Below, one piece after another: positions 1 to 10,363 of a stretch of 64,000 nucleotides of DNA. Source of the stretch: Atopsyche davidsoni (lineage: Eukaryota; Arthropoda; Insecta; Trichoptera; Hydrobiosidae); the NCBI GenBank assembly GCA_022113835.1, contig JAILWY010000007.1, positions 9,401,001-9,465,000 on the forward strand. The letters run 5' to 3'. Every line of letters starts with the position of its first letter. Within the stretch, counting starts at the first letter, position 1. A program made the translations under genes and the position numbers. The notes beneath the pieces are model-generated. The model made no database searches. It was given only the letters and a program-made list of their open reading frames with translations, and was not told where the DNA came from.

Positions 1-2137
1 TCGACACGGAAGGTAAATCGTGATTATAATTGAAAATGCATTTAATAATATGAAGGTCAGCCATCACATATTACCCATCTCTCCATTCTCTCACGCATGA
101 TTACATAAACAACAAAAAAATTGTCACTGTTATTCCGTGGAATAAATATTGCTAAGAATTTTAGGTCCAAGTAAAACTTAAAGCGGTAGGCTTGATTGAG
201 CCCACACCTGGATATTACATTTTAAATTTTATTAGTTAGTATAAGTTTTTAAAAGAGATCTGAATGCTCAATAATTGAAGATAAAACATTTTGTTCAATA
301 ATTGAAGATAAAACATTTATCTATTTTTATCTTTTATGTATTTAGTTTAACCCTGTCGCAATAGCGATTTGTATTTTACCTATATGAACTTTAAAGGTGG
401 TCTCGGTTAAATACATCTTGTTTATCTATATAGGAAAAAAATATATCAACTGATTGAGTTCAATTAATTTCGTCAGGTTATTTTATTGTTTTTTTTTGAG
501 AAATTAACATTAAAAAATACAGGTGTACATAATACATACCAAATAACATGTGATATTAATATCCATTATTGTGCATTCATTAATAAAATGAAATTAAAAC
601 ATACAATAATATTGAGTACATTTATCAATTCAATGTCACTTTCCAGTATGCCAGACCACCCGTGCTAATTACTGCAATGCCACAACTAATTATTGTTTTT
701 GTTTATTATAAGTCCTTTGAATAAAATTTCATAAATTATCAATGTCTAATGCAAGAATGTACTCATTTTTTATTGTTTGTATTAGTATTCATTCAGTTTT
801 ATACCTTATATAAATTTTTGCATATTTTGCAGTATCACCTGTGAAATGTTCTCACAAAGCAGTATGCAAATAACATATTTACTGTTTAATTTATTAATTT
901 CGATCAGATAGTATATCAAATGGACAATAAAATGGCCCACAACTCAATAACCAGATGTTAATAATATATAAAAGTTATGAATCAATCAAATGATTAAATA
1001 TTTTGAAAGTGCTAATTTTCTCGACTAGGTCGGTCAGTCTTCTTACTTAATAATACAATGAACCTCTGAATAAACTATTATATCTGCAAAGTGATAATTA
1101 CATTAATTATTCAAAGTTAAACATAGCATAAGTATAATCATAAAAATAATGATGATTTCATAATCATAACAGGGTTCATTAAAATTTTATTTTTGAAGAT
1201 AAAATAGTTTAAACCAAAGTCATTGAAAAGCGTTTTACAAAGACATGTCAAAAGGCCCCTTTTTGTAAGTCGTTTGAATTATTCAAACACAGATAAAACT
1301 TCTATGGTCAAAAATAGATTATAACCGATGTAAACAATTTTGTTAGATAAACAAAATATTTTTTAATATATCAACATTAAAAGAGGAGACAAATGTGCAA
1401 CACTTGTATAATGTAATTGACTTGCAAATGCCTACAACATATATTAGGGTATTTTTCTACATGCTAAGAGTAAGAAAGTTACAGAAGTTCGATGTCTTGT
1501 GAATATTACTAATGTGTCAAGTCATTATCTAACCTAGTTTGTAGTACGAAGTTTGCACAGAAAGGCTGTAAAGAAAATGGCCTGACTGGGACAGACGTTG
1601 TATCTATTGTTATTGCCTTCTGGGACATTCTGAGATGCTTAAGAATTCATATAGAAATCTTGTTGGAATGATTTATATCATTATTTTGATAAAATGTGGA
1701 AACTCAAAATCAAACTTACTGACCATAGGTATTGTTTTGGTGGATACAAAATATTTATTAATAAAGGAAAGTATCAAGAATAACCAAAAGTATTGTTAGT
1801 CACACTAATGCATTAAATATTTCCAGGGCCATTTAAATGTGAGATCAGTTATTAAGTCTGCCATATCTAATCAATTAAAAATCTGAATAATCACTAGCTT
1901 GAAAACATCATCACTACAAGATATTATGTACTGACAATGTACAAAAACCGGAGCCACACAAATGATTTTTAACATTGGAAAAATATATTCCTGTGAATGT
2001 AACGTATATAAAAGTATTATACTATCATCAGTCAATAAAACATTTGGAATGATGTTAAAACACTGGCCAATGCAGTGAATGGAAATTACTCTGAAATAAA
2101 ACAGAAAGAGGACAGGTTAAACATGGAATGGAATGAG
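1..2137. other. Gene-free AT-rich stretch
   Basis: No ORF here has recognisable protein content; the longest is about 60 codons of low-complexity sequence. I see no repeat, RNA gene or transposon end that I can defend. The stretch lies downstream (3') of the minus-strand ADP-glucokinase gene and may hold its 3' UTR. A possible minus-strand poly(A) signal (TTTATT on the plus strand, near 1751) is about 380 bases past the stop and is only weakly supported. Confidence 0.6.
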
Positions 2138-4772
2138 TTAAATTTGTAGAACAAGTCCGGCAGCTGAAATATTGTCTCCCGCCCCAGCGGTTTGCCGAGC
2201 ATTCGTGCACACAAGCACTGGGGCTACGCAGATCATCACCTGCACTCCCCCGTGTGCTTCTATTGTCTCATCCCAACAAGACACCGGTTTATCAGGGTTC
2301 AAGCTGACTCGCTCCGCTTGATTCTTCTTTGTAGAAGTGGAAAAACTATCATCCATGACTAGTCTCACCTGCGCTGGAAGGATAAACTGTGTACTGCACA
2401 CGTGGCGATGGGCCGTCAAGGAGGCTTTAGCTGCTGCTGCCATTGTCTGCTTCCACGGGGAACCTTTAACGGTCATGATTGCTTGGTATGCTAATGTGTG
2501 AACATGTATACGTGTAAGAGGTCTTGCTTTGGGATTTTTTTCACTGCCTTTGCGGACATAACGGAAAACATTCCGCATGTGATCAAGAGCAGAAGCCACT
2601 CGGGGATTGGAATCAGCAACTACGCTAATGTTTCCATACTTCAGGATATGGTATATATTCACCAATTCTTGTTCGTTCATTCCCAGTGAGTCGGAGTAGG
2701 GGATTATGACTTTAGTGAGGTCGGTCATCAACTGTGCTTCCACGTAGCTCGCCATCTCAAAGTGGACAAGAGTGGACTTCTTTTGATTTATCATTTGGTC
2801 TCTTAATTTTGATAATCGACTCTCACGGACACCTGCAAAATTGCTGTATTATTGGAGATGTTTTTTAATTTACTACAATTATTAAATTGTAAATAATATA
2901 ATAATTATAGTAGTTAGACAAATGATAAATGGCATTGACATTTATGCAATATAATATTGTGCTACTGAAATATTGTAAAATAAATCACATTTGAGTTCAT
3001 GTTGCCATATTTATCTACATCACATGAATATTAATTATACTTATGGTTATCGAAGCTATTCGAGGAAAGTATTTTTAAATACACCCCTTATCTTTTGTTT
3101 GTTAAACTTTAACAGTTAAGCAGAGATTTATTTGTAATGATTAAAAAGATAAAGTGCACACAAAAAAAGTGCAAATAAAAAACAATAATTATTTTAGGAA
3201 AAAATACCTTTGGGAAATGGATAACTATCCATCATCTGAAGTCCGCTGACTACCAGAAGGTTGGCATTGAAGTCTGGCAGCACCTGATCCAGGTGTTCGA
3301 GGGACTTGACCATGGGGTTATTCTCGTCATTGTGCAAGATGTATCGGTTAGCTCGGGGGGCTGTATAGGGGCCCCAAGAGGCTTCTGCCTTATATTCTAG
3401 GATTAAGTGAACATCGTCTTTTTCAATGAGGTCTCCACCTATGGCAATAATACCTTCTGGTAATGAACTCTTAAGTCTGGAAGTCATCTTGGAGGCAAGA
3501 ATGACTTCACATCCTTCCGTGTGAAATCGAGATGCCATGACGGGAGCATTTCCACCGATAGCCCATCTCGCTGTGGGATCTTTCTCAGCAAATTCCACAA
3601 GCTCGTCAAACAGAGAGCTGTTGGACATAAACCTCCTGAAATAGCATTAATATACAATAAATTCTATTTTTAAGAGGATTAGTATCAATAAACTAACTGG
3701 ATAAGTACATTAGAATAATGATAGGGACTTTATGCATGTTTTCAGTCTTATCAATTTTTTAACATATATAATTTTACAACAGCTCCAAGGACGCAGTTAC
3801 TTTATTTTGGGTGTTTTTATGGTTTTGCCTAAGTAAACAACGCAATGGAGGGCGGTATTGGCTAGCTGCAAGTCGGTGACACAATTTGTTCTGCTATACT
3901 CGTTTTGCTTATTATTAAGTAAACGAAAAAGTAATCACAAGAAGAGAGAATTTTAATATGAAATTATAAATATAATAGAATGAAACCTTATAAATTTAAT
4001 ATGCTTGATTATATGCACTGACATTAACATTATTTGTAAAAAAAAAAAAACTAATTAGATAGTAAACCTTCAATATTTAGAGCATTAGAATTTTGTAATA
4101 TAGATAATTTTCAGAAATATGTACACATTTAAGGATGCTCGCTATGCTTTTCAACAATGCTAAACCTTTATTGGCTGGCAGCCTACCCGCCATCCGAGAA
4201 GCGGAATCCTATCGAGGCAAGTCAGACTTTGCTTAACGAGTATGCCAGTACCATCACCAATTATAATTTTGATCAAAAGTCTTATAATTTTTAAACAAGA
4301 GATATATGAAACGATATTCACATTTGATTACTTATAAAGCGACACCGACTGGCGATGCATACGATTGATTATATCCAATGCCGACCCATTTAATAATTAT
4401 TAAATACTTTACGAGTCGCGAATGATCGTTTGCTCACTCTGCCGCGGCTCCGTGTCTGAAGTAATAGGCGAAACTCTTCAACAGTTGCGACACAGAAGAT
4501 ATGTCATCGAAATGCTCCGGTTCGCCTTCCAACTCCTCGTATTTCAGCAGAGGAACGGCATTCGCGAAGATGTCGTAACAGGCGCCGTAGCCCACGGCCA
4601 CCCTGGGTCTCAGAGGCCCGCCCGGCACGGAGTACTCGTTCTCGATCTTCAGCAGACTGTCAGAGATGGAGGTTATTTTCAGCAGATCGCTGTCGTCGGT
4701 TTTGAAGTATACGGCCCAAAGAATCGCGATCACGGACACCAAAGACCCGACTTTGACGGTTCGACTGAACAT
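2138..4772 (-). CDS. ADPGK: ADP-dependent glucokinase, three coding exons
   Basis: Phosphorylates glucose to glucose-6-phosphate using ADP instead of ATP; the metazoan enzyme is membrane-associated (ER). I read three coding exons on the minus strand: 4772-4438, 3635-3208 and 2832-2138. The donors are GTGAGC and GTATTT, the acceptors end CAG and GCAG, and the phases (2 then 1) add to 1458 bases, giving 485 aa, close to the roughly 497 aa human protein. Exon 1 starts with a hydrophobic N-terminus (about residues 6-23, signal or anchor) and the family motif VGYGACYDIF. Exon 2 has GGNAPVMA and an SGLQMMD segment. Exon 3 opens GVRESRLSKLRDQM and ends with the catalytic GAGD motif (GAGDNISAAG), where the Asp is the expected general base. 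All diagnostic blocks are present and in order, so this appears intact. Neighbours are unrelated. Confidence 0.95.
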
Positions 4773-5310
4773 TTTAAAATATAAATAATGAATTTAAAAA
4801 GTAAACGACAGATCGGTATTCAATTTTGATGTCAACGCGAGCGAGCGGCCACGTCAAATGTCACATTTTCAAAGGAATCTAGGCTTTATCAGCGAGTCGG
4901 GTCGCAGCCGCGCGAGGAATGGCCGCGATTCGACGCCTCTTTCTTCTATTATTTTTGCATTCAATTGACTCCCCCGGCAGTGCGCGTTCTGAACTCAGAT
5001 TCAGAGATAAAAGTCAGATTTAATGAAAATAAGGTGAACAAAGGGTTTTCTCCTAGCCAAATTCCATAACGCAAATGAGTCCCCCCCCGATGCCCCTGCG
5101 CGCGGGGTCAGGGGAACGCATGCCGTATTGTTAAATGGTCCTATGAATTAGACATGACAGCTAACGATTGCAAAATACGATTAAATTTAAAAATCTTTTC
5201 ATGTAATTAAATAAAACAGAATCGGAAAATTATCAGACGTCCAGGGCGGCCAGTCGGGGGGAGGGGGGGGGTCTCACCACTCGGACACTCGCCAGCCTGG
5301 CAACCATTTA
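4773..5310. other. Intergenic region upstream of ADPGK
   Basis: This is the 5' flank of the minus-strand ADP-glucokinase gene and runs up to a mariner-like element. It is locally GC-rich near 4840-4990 and has a G-rich run near 5255-5272, as is common for promoters in this window. No TATA box or initiator could be assigned with confidence, and I see no coding sequence. Confidence 0.5.
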
Positions 5311-6045
5311 TACAGTGTGTCCAAAAAGAGTATCGGGTGTTTGTTAGTTCAGTAAAACAAAAACTACTTGTCATCAATTATTATTTTTTTATTGTTGATT
5401 ATAAGAATACGAAATGGAAAATTATTTCGAAAAAAATTATATTATCCAAATGGTGACCGTTACGCTGCTGGCACTCTTCTGATCTGGAACGAAGATTGCT
5501 GATAGCACGCTGGCACACATAGCCCTCGATATTGCTGCCATTTCTAACCTGATGTTTTGTTTCAATACCGTTAGGTTCGTCGGATTATTCTCATAAACCC
5601 TACTTTTAAGGTATCCCCATACGAAATAGCCAAGAGGGCTGAGGCCGGGGCTTCTGGGAGGCCAGTTGATGTTACCTCTACGTGAAATTACATTATTTGG
5701 GAATAATTCGTTAACAGCTTCAATTGATTGATTGGATGTATGGCGAGTGTACCGTCGCACCTGTATTTTCGAACATCCGGATTCATTTTCTAATGTTATC
5801 GTCACTCGGAGCATTGCGTGTACGATACTCCGCACGATACAAACGTTGAGCAGTCACTCTTGAATCATCGTTACGATAATACGCCCGTACGCAAAAAGCG
5901 CGATGCGTCCCCGGGTACTGCTCCATATCGACTAAAACTCCACAAAATGACAGACTTTACGATTCCCTCCCCACTCCCCTCAGCCGCTCCGAATCAACTT
6001 CAACGCTAAAACAATTATCCGATACTGTTTTTGGACACCCCGTAT
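5311..6045. mobile_element. Decayed Tc1/mariner-like element with terminal inverted repeats
   Basis: Both ends carry matching inverted repeats of about 28-30 bases: the left begins TACAGTGTGTCCAAAAAGAG, and the right read backwards begins TACGGGGTGTCCAAAAACAG. Both ends abut TA, the usual mariner target. The element is about 735 bases, roughly half the length of an autonomous mariner, and encodes only the C-terminal part of a transposase on the minus strand. It lies between the ADPGK gene and the next minus-strand gene. Confidence 0.85.
5437..5835 (-). pseudogene. Truncated Tc1/mariner transposase (C-terminal part)
   Basis: This is the C-terminal third of a Tc1/mariner-superfamily DDE transposase inside the TIR-bounded element. 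The recognisable block is NWPPRSPGLSPLGYFVWGYL, followed by K-S-R-V-Y, which is the end of the catalytic domain. In active relatives the motif reads SPDL, where the Asp is the third catalytic acidic residue; here it is SPGL, so that residue is lost. The N-terminal helix-turn-helix region and the first catalytic Asp are absent. The copy should therefore be inactive, both truncated and catalytically dead. The nominal start codon is not meaningful. Confidence 0.85.
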
Positions 6046-6461
6046 AAACCGTTGATTTTTTTCGTTTTTTTTTTTGATAGCTACAACTTTTGAAGAAAAT
6101 CAATGTAAGCTCTAGATTTTATTGGTATTCTACGCAAAACAAACTATTGAACACTAATTTTACAATAGGCAGGTGCTCTTATATGAAATTGAGATAACGC
6201 CCCCTCCGCAGCGGCCAAACCGAGCACGAGGAAGGTTATCGTGATTTTAAAACAAAGTATATAGGTACAAATATTGTGAGTTGTATTGTGAGTAATTACA
6301 CGAATTCTCGTAGAGGAAATGCATGTATTGTTTTTCTAATTTTAGTAACAGTGGATTATCGTTGTAAAAAAAACTAGCAGAAGTATATATATATAGATAT
6401 AATATATATGTATTTGAATCGACACGGGAATACAAGGGATGCATATGGAAGGTCACGGTTC
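6046..6461. other. Short intergenic spacer
   Basis: AT-rich spacer between the mariner relic and the stop codon of the minus-strand gene that follows. It has a small TATA-type simple repeat near 6385-6412. It probably contains the 3' UTR of that gene. Nothing else was recognised. Confidence 0.5.
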
Positions 6462-9364
6462 TCAGGCGGGAGCCGGAAGCTCGCCCTCTCCCGCGGGAGC
6501 CCCCTCGGCCCCCTCGGCCCCCTCGGCACCCTCGGGCAGCATCTGACTCTTGCGCTTGTCCTCCGGAACGACGACGGCGGCGGACTGAGTCTGCTTGTGG
6601 AGGAACTTCTTTTCGTTTGCTCGCGCGAAGGGCGTATAGCGCGCGCAAGGCGGAGTGAACCGGACGCTCCACGCGCCGCTGCTCTCCGCCGAAGTCGACT
6701 CCGGCTCGTCCTCCTCCTCCGCGAAGCTCTCGACGAGGAAGTTGACCAGCTCGGCTCGGGGTCCCGTCGGCTCGACCGCCGTGAGAGACGAGCCCGAGCC
6801 TTCGCGCACGGCCTGGGTGCGCAGGTAGGAGTCGACGAGGTTGGCGATGATCTCCCGCTGCAGGTAGCAGCAGGGGCACTCGTCGCGGCGCCGGGCCGCG
6901 TCCTCCAGCTGGTCGCGGTCGACTCCGGCGAAGACCTCGTCGCAGACGGCGTCGAAGGCGCGCTGACAGGCCGCCTTCCGCGCGCGCCTCTCTCGCCGCT
7001 CGCGCCGCGCCTCGCGCTCGCGGATCTCCTCCGGCGAGTGGTTCTCCACCAGGTACTCGAAGGGCGGGGCTTGCTCGTACGGGAAGTCGGCCGCGTGGCG
7101 GGTCTCCGCGTCCCGGATGGGCTGGACGACGATGCGATAGTTGCCGTCGCGCTTGCGCAAGGTGAAGGCTGACTCCAGTCCGTCCTCGACTTCCGGGGGG
7201 GCCGATTCGATCGTGATCGTTTTCCTCTTCTTCTTGGACTTCTTGGTGCCGGCGACCGCGGGCACCCCCGCGTCGCTGCTCTCGGGGGAGGGCGCCTTCC
7301 TGCTGTAGCACTTCAGGGCGCAGCCGGGCCGCCACGCCGGGTCGTACTGCAACGACAGGTCTGTAGCGGCGGGGCTCTCCTGGCGGGGCTCTCCGCGCGG
7401 GGTTCTCCGCGCGCCGACACTCACCTTCATCCCCGGGGTGTCCTTGGCGGTCCACAGCCACCCCATCCTCTTGGGCACGTTGGGCAGCTTCCCCCTGGGC
7501 ACGCAGTCTCGGTGGCCGCATACTGTAAATTACCCGAGAAGAGTACCGAACGGTGACCTCATTTACCTACCTTGACCCAAATTTGAAAGAAAACTACAAA
7601 GTTTGAATGAACGTGACATTTCTTGAATAAATTCAAATTTTAAAGTGCAAATGAAAAACTATTACTTAAAAACCTAAATATTTAAAAAGTTTAATATTTT
7701 TGACATAGTACTTGGTGGAATTCCATTTTAATATTTTAAATAATATGTAAAATACTTGAGTGATTTTTCCACATATAGATTTTTATTGGTTAAAATAAAA
7801 ATCTATGTGTAGAAAAATCACTCAAGTATTATTTTTATTATTTAAAGTATTTTAAATAAAACCCTTTTGTGATTTTTCCATTTGTTTTAATTTTATCGGT
7901 GACCAGTTTCGCTGACCTCTTACATTGGCATTATCGAACAAAGTTCGTTTGATAAAATTAAAACATGTGGAAAAATCACAAAGGTATTTTGTTTTAAATA
8001 TTAAAACGGAATTCCACCGAGTACTTTCTGTCAAAAATATTGAATATATGTTAAGATAAAATAAAATTATTACCGTTATAATGAGAAAATAAAATTATAC
8101 CATCATTATAACTTGCATACTAAATTTTATGCAATTATTCTGATATGTTATTGATTATATCATAGGTTCCCAACCTTTTATTGACCACCGTCCCCTTGAC
8201 AAGAAAAAAAAGTTCTAACGCCCCCCTTTGCGCAAAATAACAGTTATCATTTTTTTGTATATTATTTATTGCTGCCCAGTTAAAAAAAAATGTTTTTCGA
8301 GTTTTTTTGATCATTTTCTCGTCTCTTTTGAGAAAAATCTACTGCACAAATCAAAAATATTTAAATGCAAAAAGTTCATTAATTTTCCTTTGGACCCGCC
8401 ACCGCCCCGTTGGAAAGCTCCAGCGCCCACTGGGGAGCGGTACCGCCTCCGTTGGGAACCTATGGATTATATGAACATATTTGCTTTGAAAGAAACATAC
8501 AGCAATCATTTGCAATACAAGTGAAATAAAATAATTAATCCTTGTGCAAACAAAAAACAGAGAACATAGCCCCTGTCATTTTAATAAACACAGAATATAT
8601 TATTCAGATAATTGATTCACACTTGAAATACGGAGGAAAATCCTCGAAAACATTCAAGGCGAATCATCTTAATATTGTTTACACAATAAACCTGTATGGG
8701 TGAAAGACAAGAATTCATTAAAAACATTGAATAATCATCATTCATATAAAATAAAAACAAATTGCTATCTTTGCTATATACCAGGGATGAGCAACCCGCG
8801 GCCCGCGGGCTGCATGCGGCCCGCCAAGCATTTTTAAAATTGAATTTATTTTATTGACTTTCTCCCATCAATAGATTGTTATAAAATTAATTATGAGAAA
8901 TGATAAAAGAATGTCTGACTGCTGTTGCAGAAATAGCATTTCCTGATAAAATAAATATTATTTCAAACATTAGTTTATCAAGATTCGTTTGTTTTTATTT
9001 TGCATTAAAATTTGTATATGAAATCTTTACTTTTTTTTAAATTTTATATATTTTTATTCTAATGTTTCTTATGATAAATAAAGATTTGTAAATTATTAAT
9101 AAGTGTTACTTTATGTGCAGCCCGCCAAAAAAAAAAAAATTTTGATTGCGGCCCTTAGATTAAAAAGGTTGCTCACCCTTGCTATATACGACTGATTATA
9201 CAAAAATATTTATAATCACCACACAAGGAACCAATATGATTCATTAGCCATGATACTCAAAAACTACATATCTCAAGTATTTATTTCTTACCGACTTTAA
9301 TAGTGTAAGCCATGTTTTTCCTTTCCGGAGGTATTTTAGACTTTTTCCTTTTTCCTTTGGTCAT
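6462..9364 (-). CDS. Uncharacterised basic/acidic protein, two exons, 377 aa
   Basis: I infer two coding exons: 9364-9292 and 7522-6462. The first encodes a short Lys/Arg-rich head (MTKGKRKKSKIPPERK then NMAYTIKV) and ends at a strong GTAAGAAA donor. The second follows an ATTTACAG acceptor. Phases 1 and 2 join cleanly and give 1134 bases, or 377 aa. The junction yields a Cys/His segment, V-C-G-H-R-D-C-V-P-R-G-K, then KRMGWLWTAKDTPGM. Further on are a KKSKKKRK patch, an Arg/Glu-rich helix of about 35 residues, a CPCC motif, and a C-terminus of GAE repeats (near 6495-6535). The 1.77 kb intron carries three mobile elements. I do not firmly recognise the family; an insect DUF4776-like protein is only a guess from memory. 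The second exon is very GC-rich compared with its surroundings, and overlapping frames are open there, so the frame rests on the splice join. Transcript support would be decisive. Confidence 0.6.
7691..8044. mobile_element. Hairpin-type dispersed element, copy A (largest)
   Basis: A highly palindromic insertion inside the intron of the 377 aa gene. The outer arms carry the family tail (GGAATTCCA, AGTACTTT, TGTCAAAAATATT) in opposite orientations, and inside are two nested hairpins containing ACTTGAGTGATTTTTCCACA and its complement. The conserved core is at about 7897-7940 (plus strand GGTGACCAGTTTCGC, then TGGCATTATCGAAC). Related copies lie near 14.8, 15.8, 21.8, 22.8, 57.4 and 59.3 kb. No clean target-site duplication was found for this copy. 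Confidence 0.75.
8161..8464. mobile_element. hAT-type MITE, copy 1, with 8-bp target duplication
   Basis: A 304-base non-autonomous element with terminal inverted repeats CATAGGTTCCCAAC at both ends, flanked on both sides by the perfect 8-bp repeat GATTATAT (8153-8160 and 8465-8472). An 8-bp duplication with GGTTCCCAAC-type ends is characteristic of hAT elements. It has no transposase. An inverted second copy lies at 20793-21069. It sits in the intron of the 377 aa gene. Confidence 0.9.
8782..9181. mobile_element. hAT-type non-autonomous element with 8-bp target duplication
   Basis: A 400-base element. The left end is CAGGGATGAGCAACC, and the right end read backwards is CAAGGGTGAGCAACC. Perfect flanking duplications CTATATAC lie at 8774-8781 and 9182-9189. 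Internal to the left end is the GCGGCCCGC-rich segment often seen in hAT families; the middle is AT-rich and non-coding. It differs from the 304-base family nearby. Confidence 0.9.
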
Positions 9365-10363
9365 TTTGAACTATTTTTATGTGTATAAAAATAATTCTCA
9401 TAAAAAATTATGGATCTTTGAAATATTTTGTAGATTTCGATTCCCAGAATGGTGTTAAGCTGACAAAAGCACTAAAGTAAAGTTCTGTTCACAGTATGTG
9501 ATCACATGGCATATGACAACTTCATAAGCGCAATAAAAAAGTTGTATAAATTAAAAATTACGAAGATTTGGTAATGTTAAAATATTACCCGAGTACCCAA
9601 ACTAGCTAGCTAAGAAATTAAACAAAACAACAAATGAACATCACAAGGGAACAAACAATAGCACCGAAGCATTCTGTTCCATCGTTTTGAATTCCTTCTT
9701 TTTCAGTGAGGCCAGACAGGCCGAACCTACCTGAAGTCTACCTAAATAAAGAAAAGATCTTTACGGTTGCTCCCACCTTATTTCTTTCAAATCATTTGAG
9801 AATTGATTTTATGCATAATCTAAAAGCATTGAGGAGACATCAGCATTTATTTTAAACCAGTAAAATTATTTTGATAAAACTATCTCAAAGGTATAAGTTT
9901 TTTTGTTGTTTTGAAAAAAACACAGTGGAAACAGTCACCCTTCAGCAGTTAAATATGAATCTGCAATAAATCAAACACTGTAATATATAATATTTTATTT
10001 AATGACATTTTTTATTGATGGTGTATTTTAAAAAAAAAAACATTTACATATATTTTATTTTCCAAAACACATAAACCAAAGAAACAAAAGATACTTCTTT
10101 CCACAAAAAAAATAGAAAAGGAACAACATTGGAGAAAATGATTAAATGCAATTTATTTTAACTCGCCACACAAGCAGTTTACGGCTAATTTTAGTTGATA
10201 AACTGCACAACTTTTGATGTGAAATCATTGCCACTTTTAATTAATTTATGACCAGCAAAAACTAATAAAGTGGATATTATAATATGTGCCCATTCCATTT
10301 GCTGAAAATAATAATATGCGAGATGTCTCATTTATCACAATTTTCGTAGAGATCTGAAGACTG
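9365..10363. other. Intergenic region, no gene seen
   Basis: It lies between the start of the 377 aa gene and the stop of the zinc-finger gene, both on the minus strand. It presumably holds the promoter of the former and the 3' UTR of the latter; a TTTATT (minus-strand AATAAA) occurs near 10009. It is AT-rich, with no ORF, RNA gene or repeat that I can support. Confidence 0.5.

Noticed and set aside
6247..7521. 424-codon Arg-rich ORF on the minus strand and a 254-codon ORF on the plus strand
   Set aside because: Off-frame shadows of the GC-rich second exon of the 377 aa gene; the frame chosen is the only one that joins in phase to a lysine-rich first exon and gives a non-degenerate sequence.
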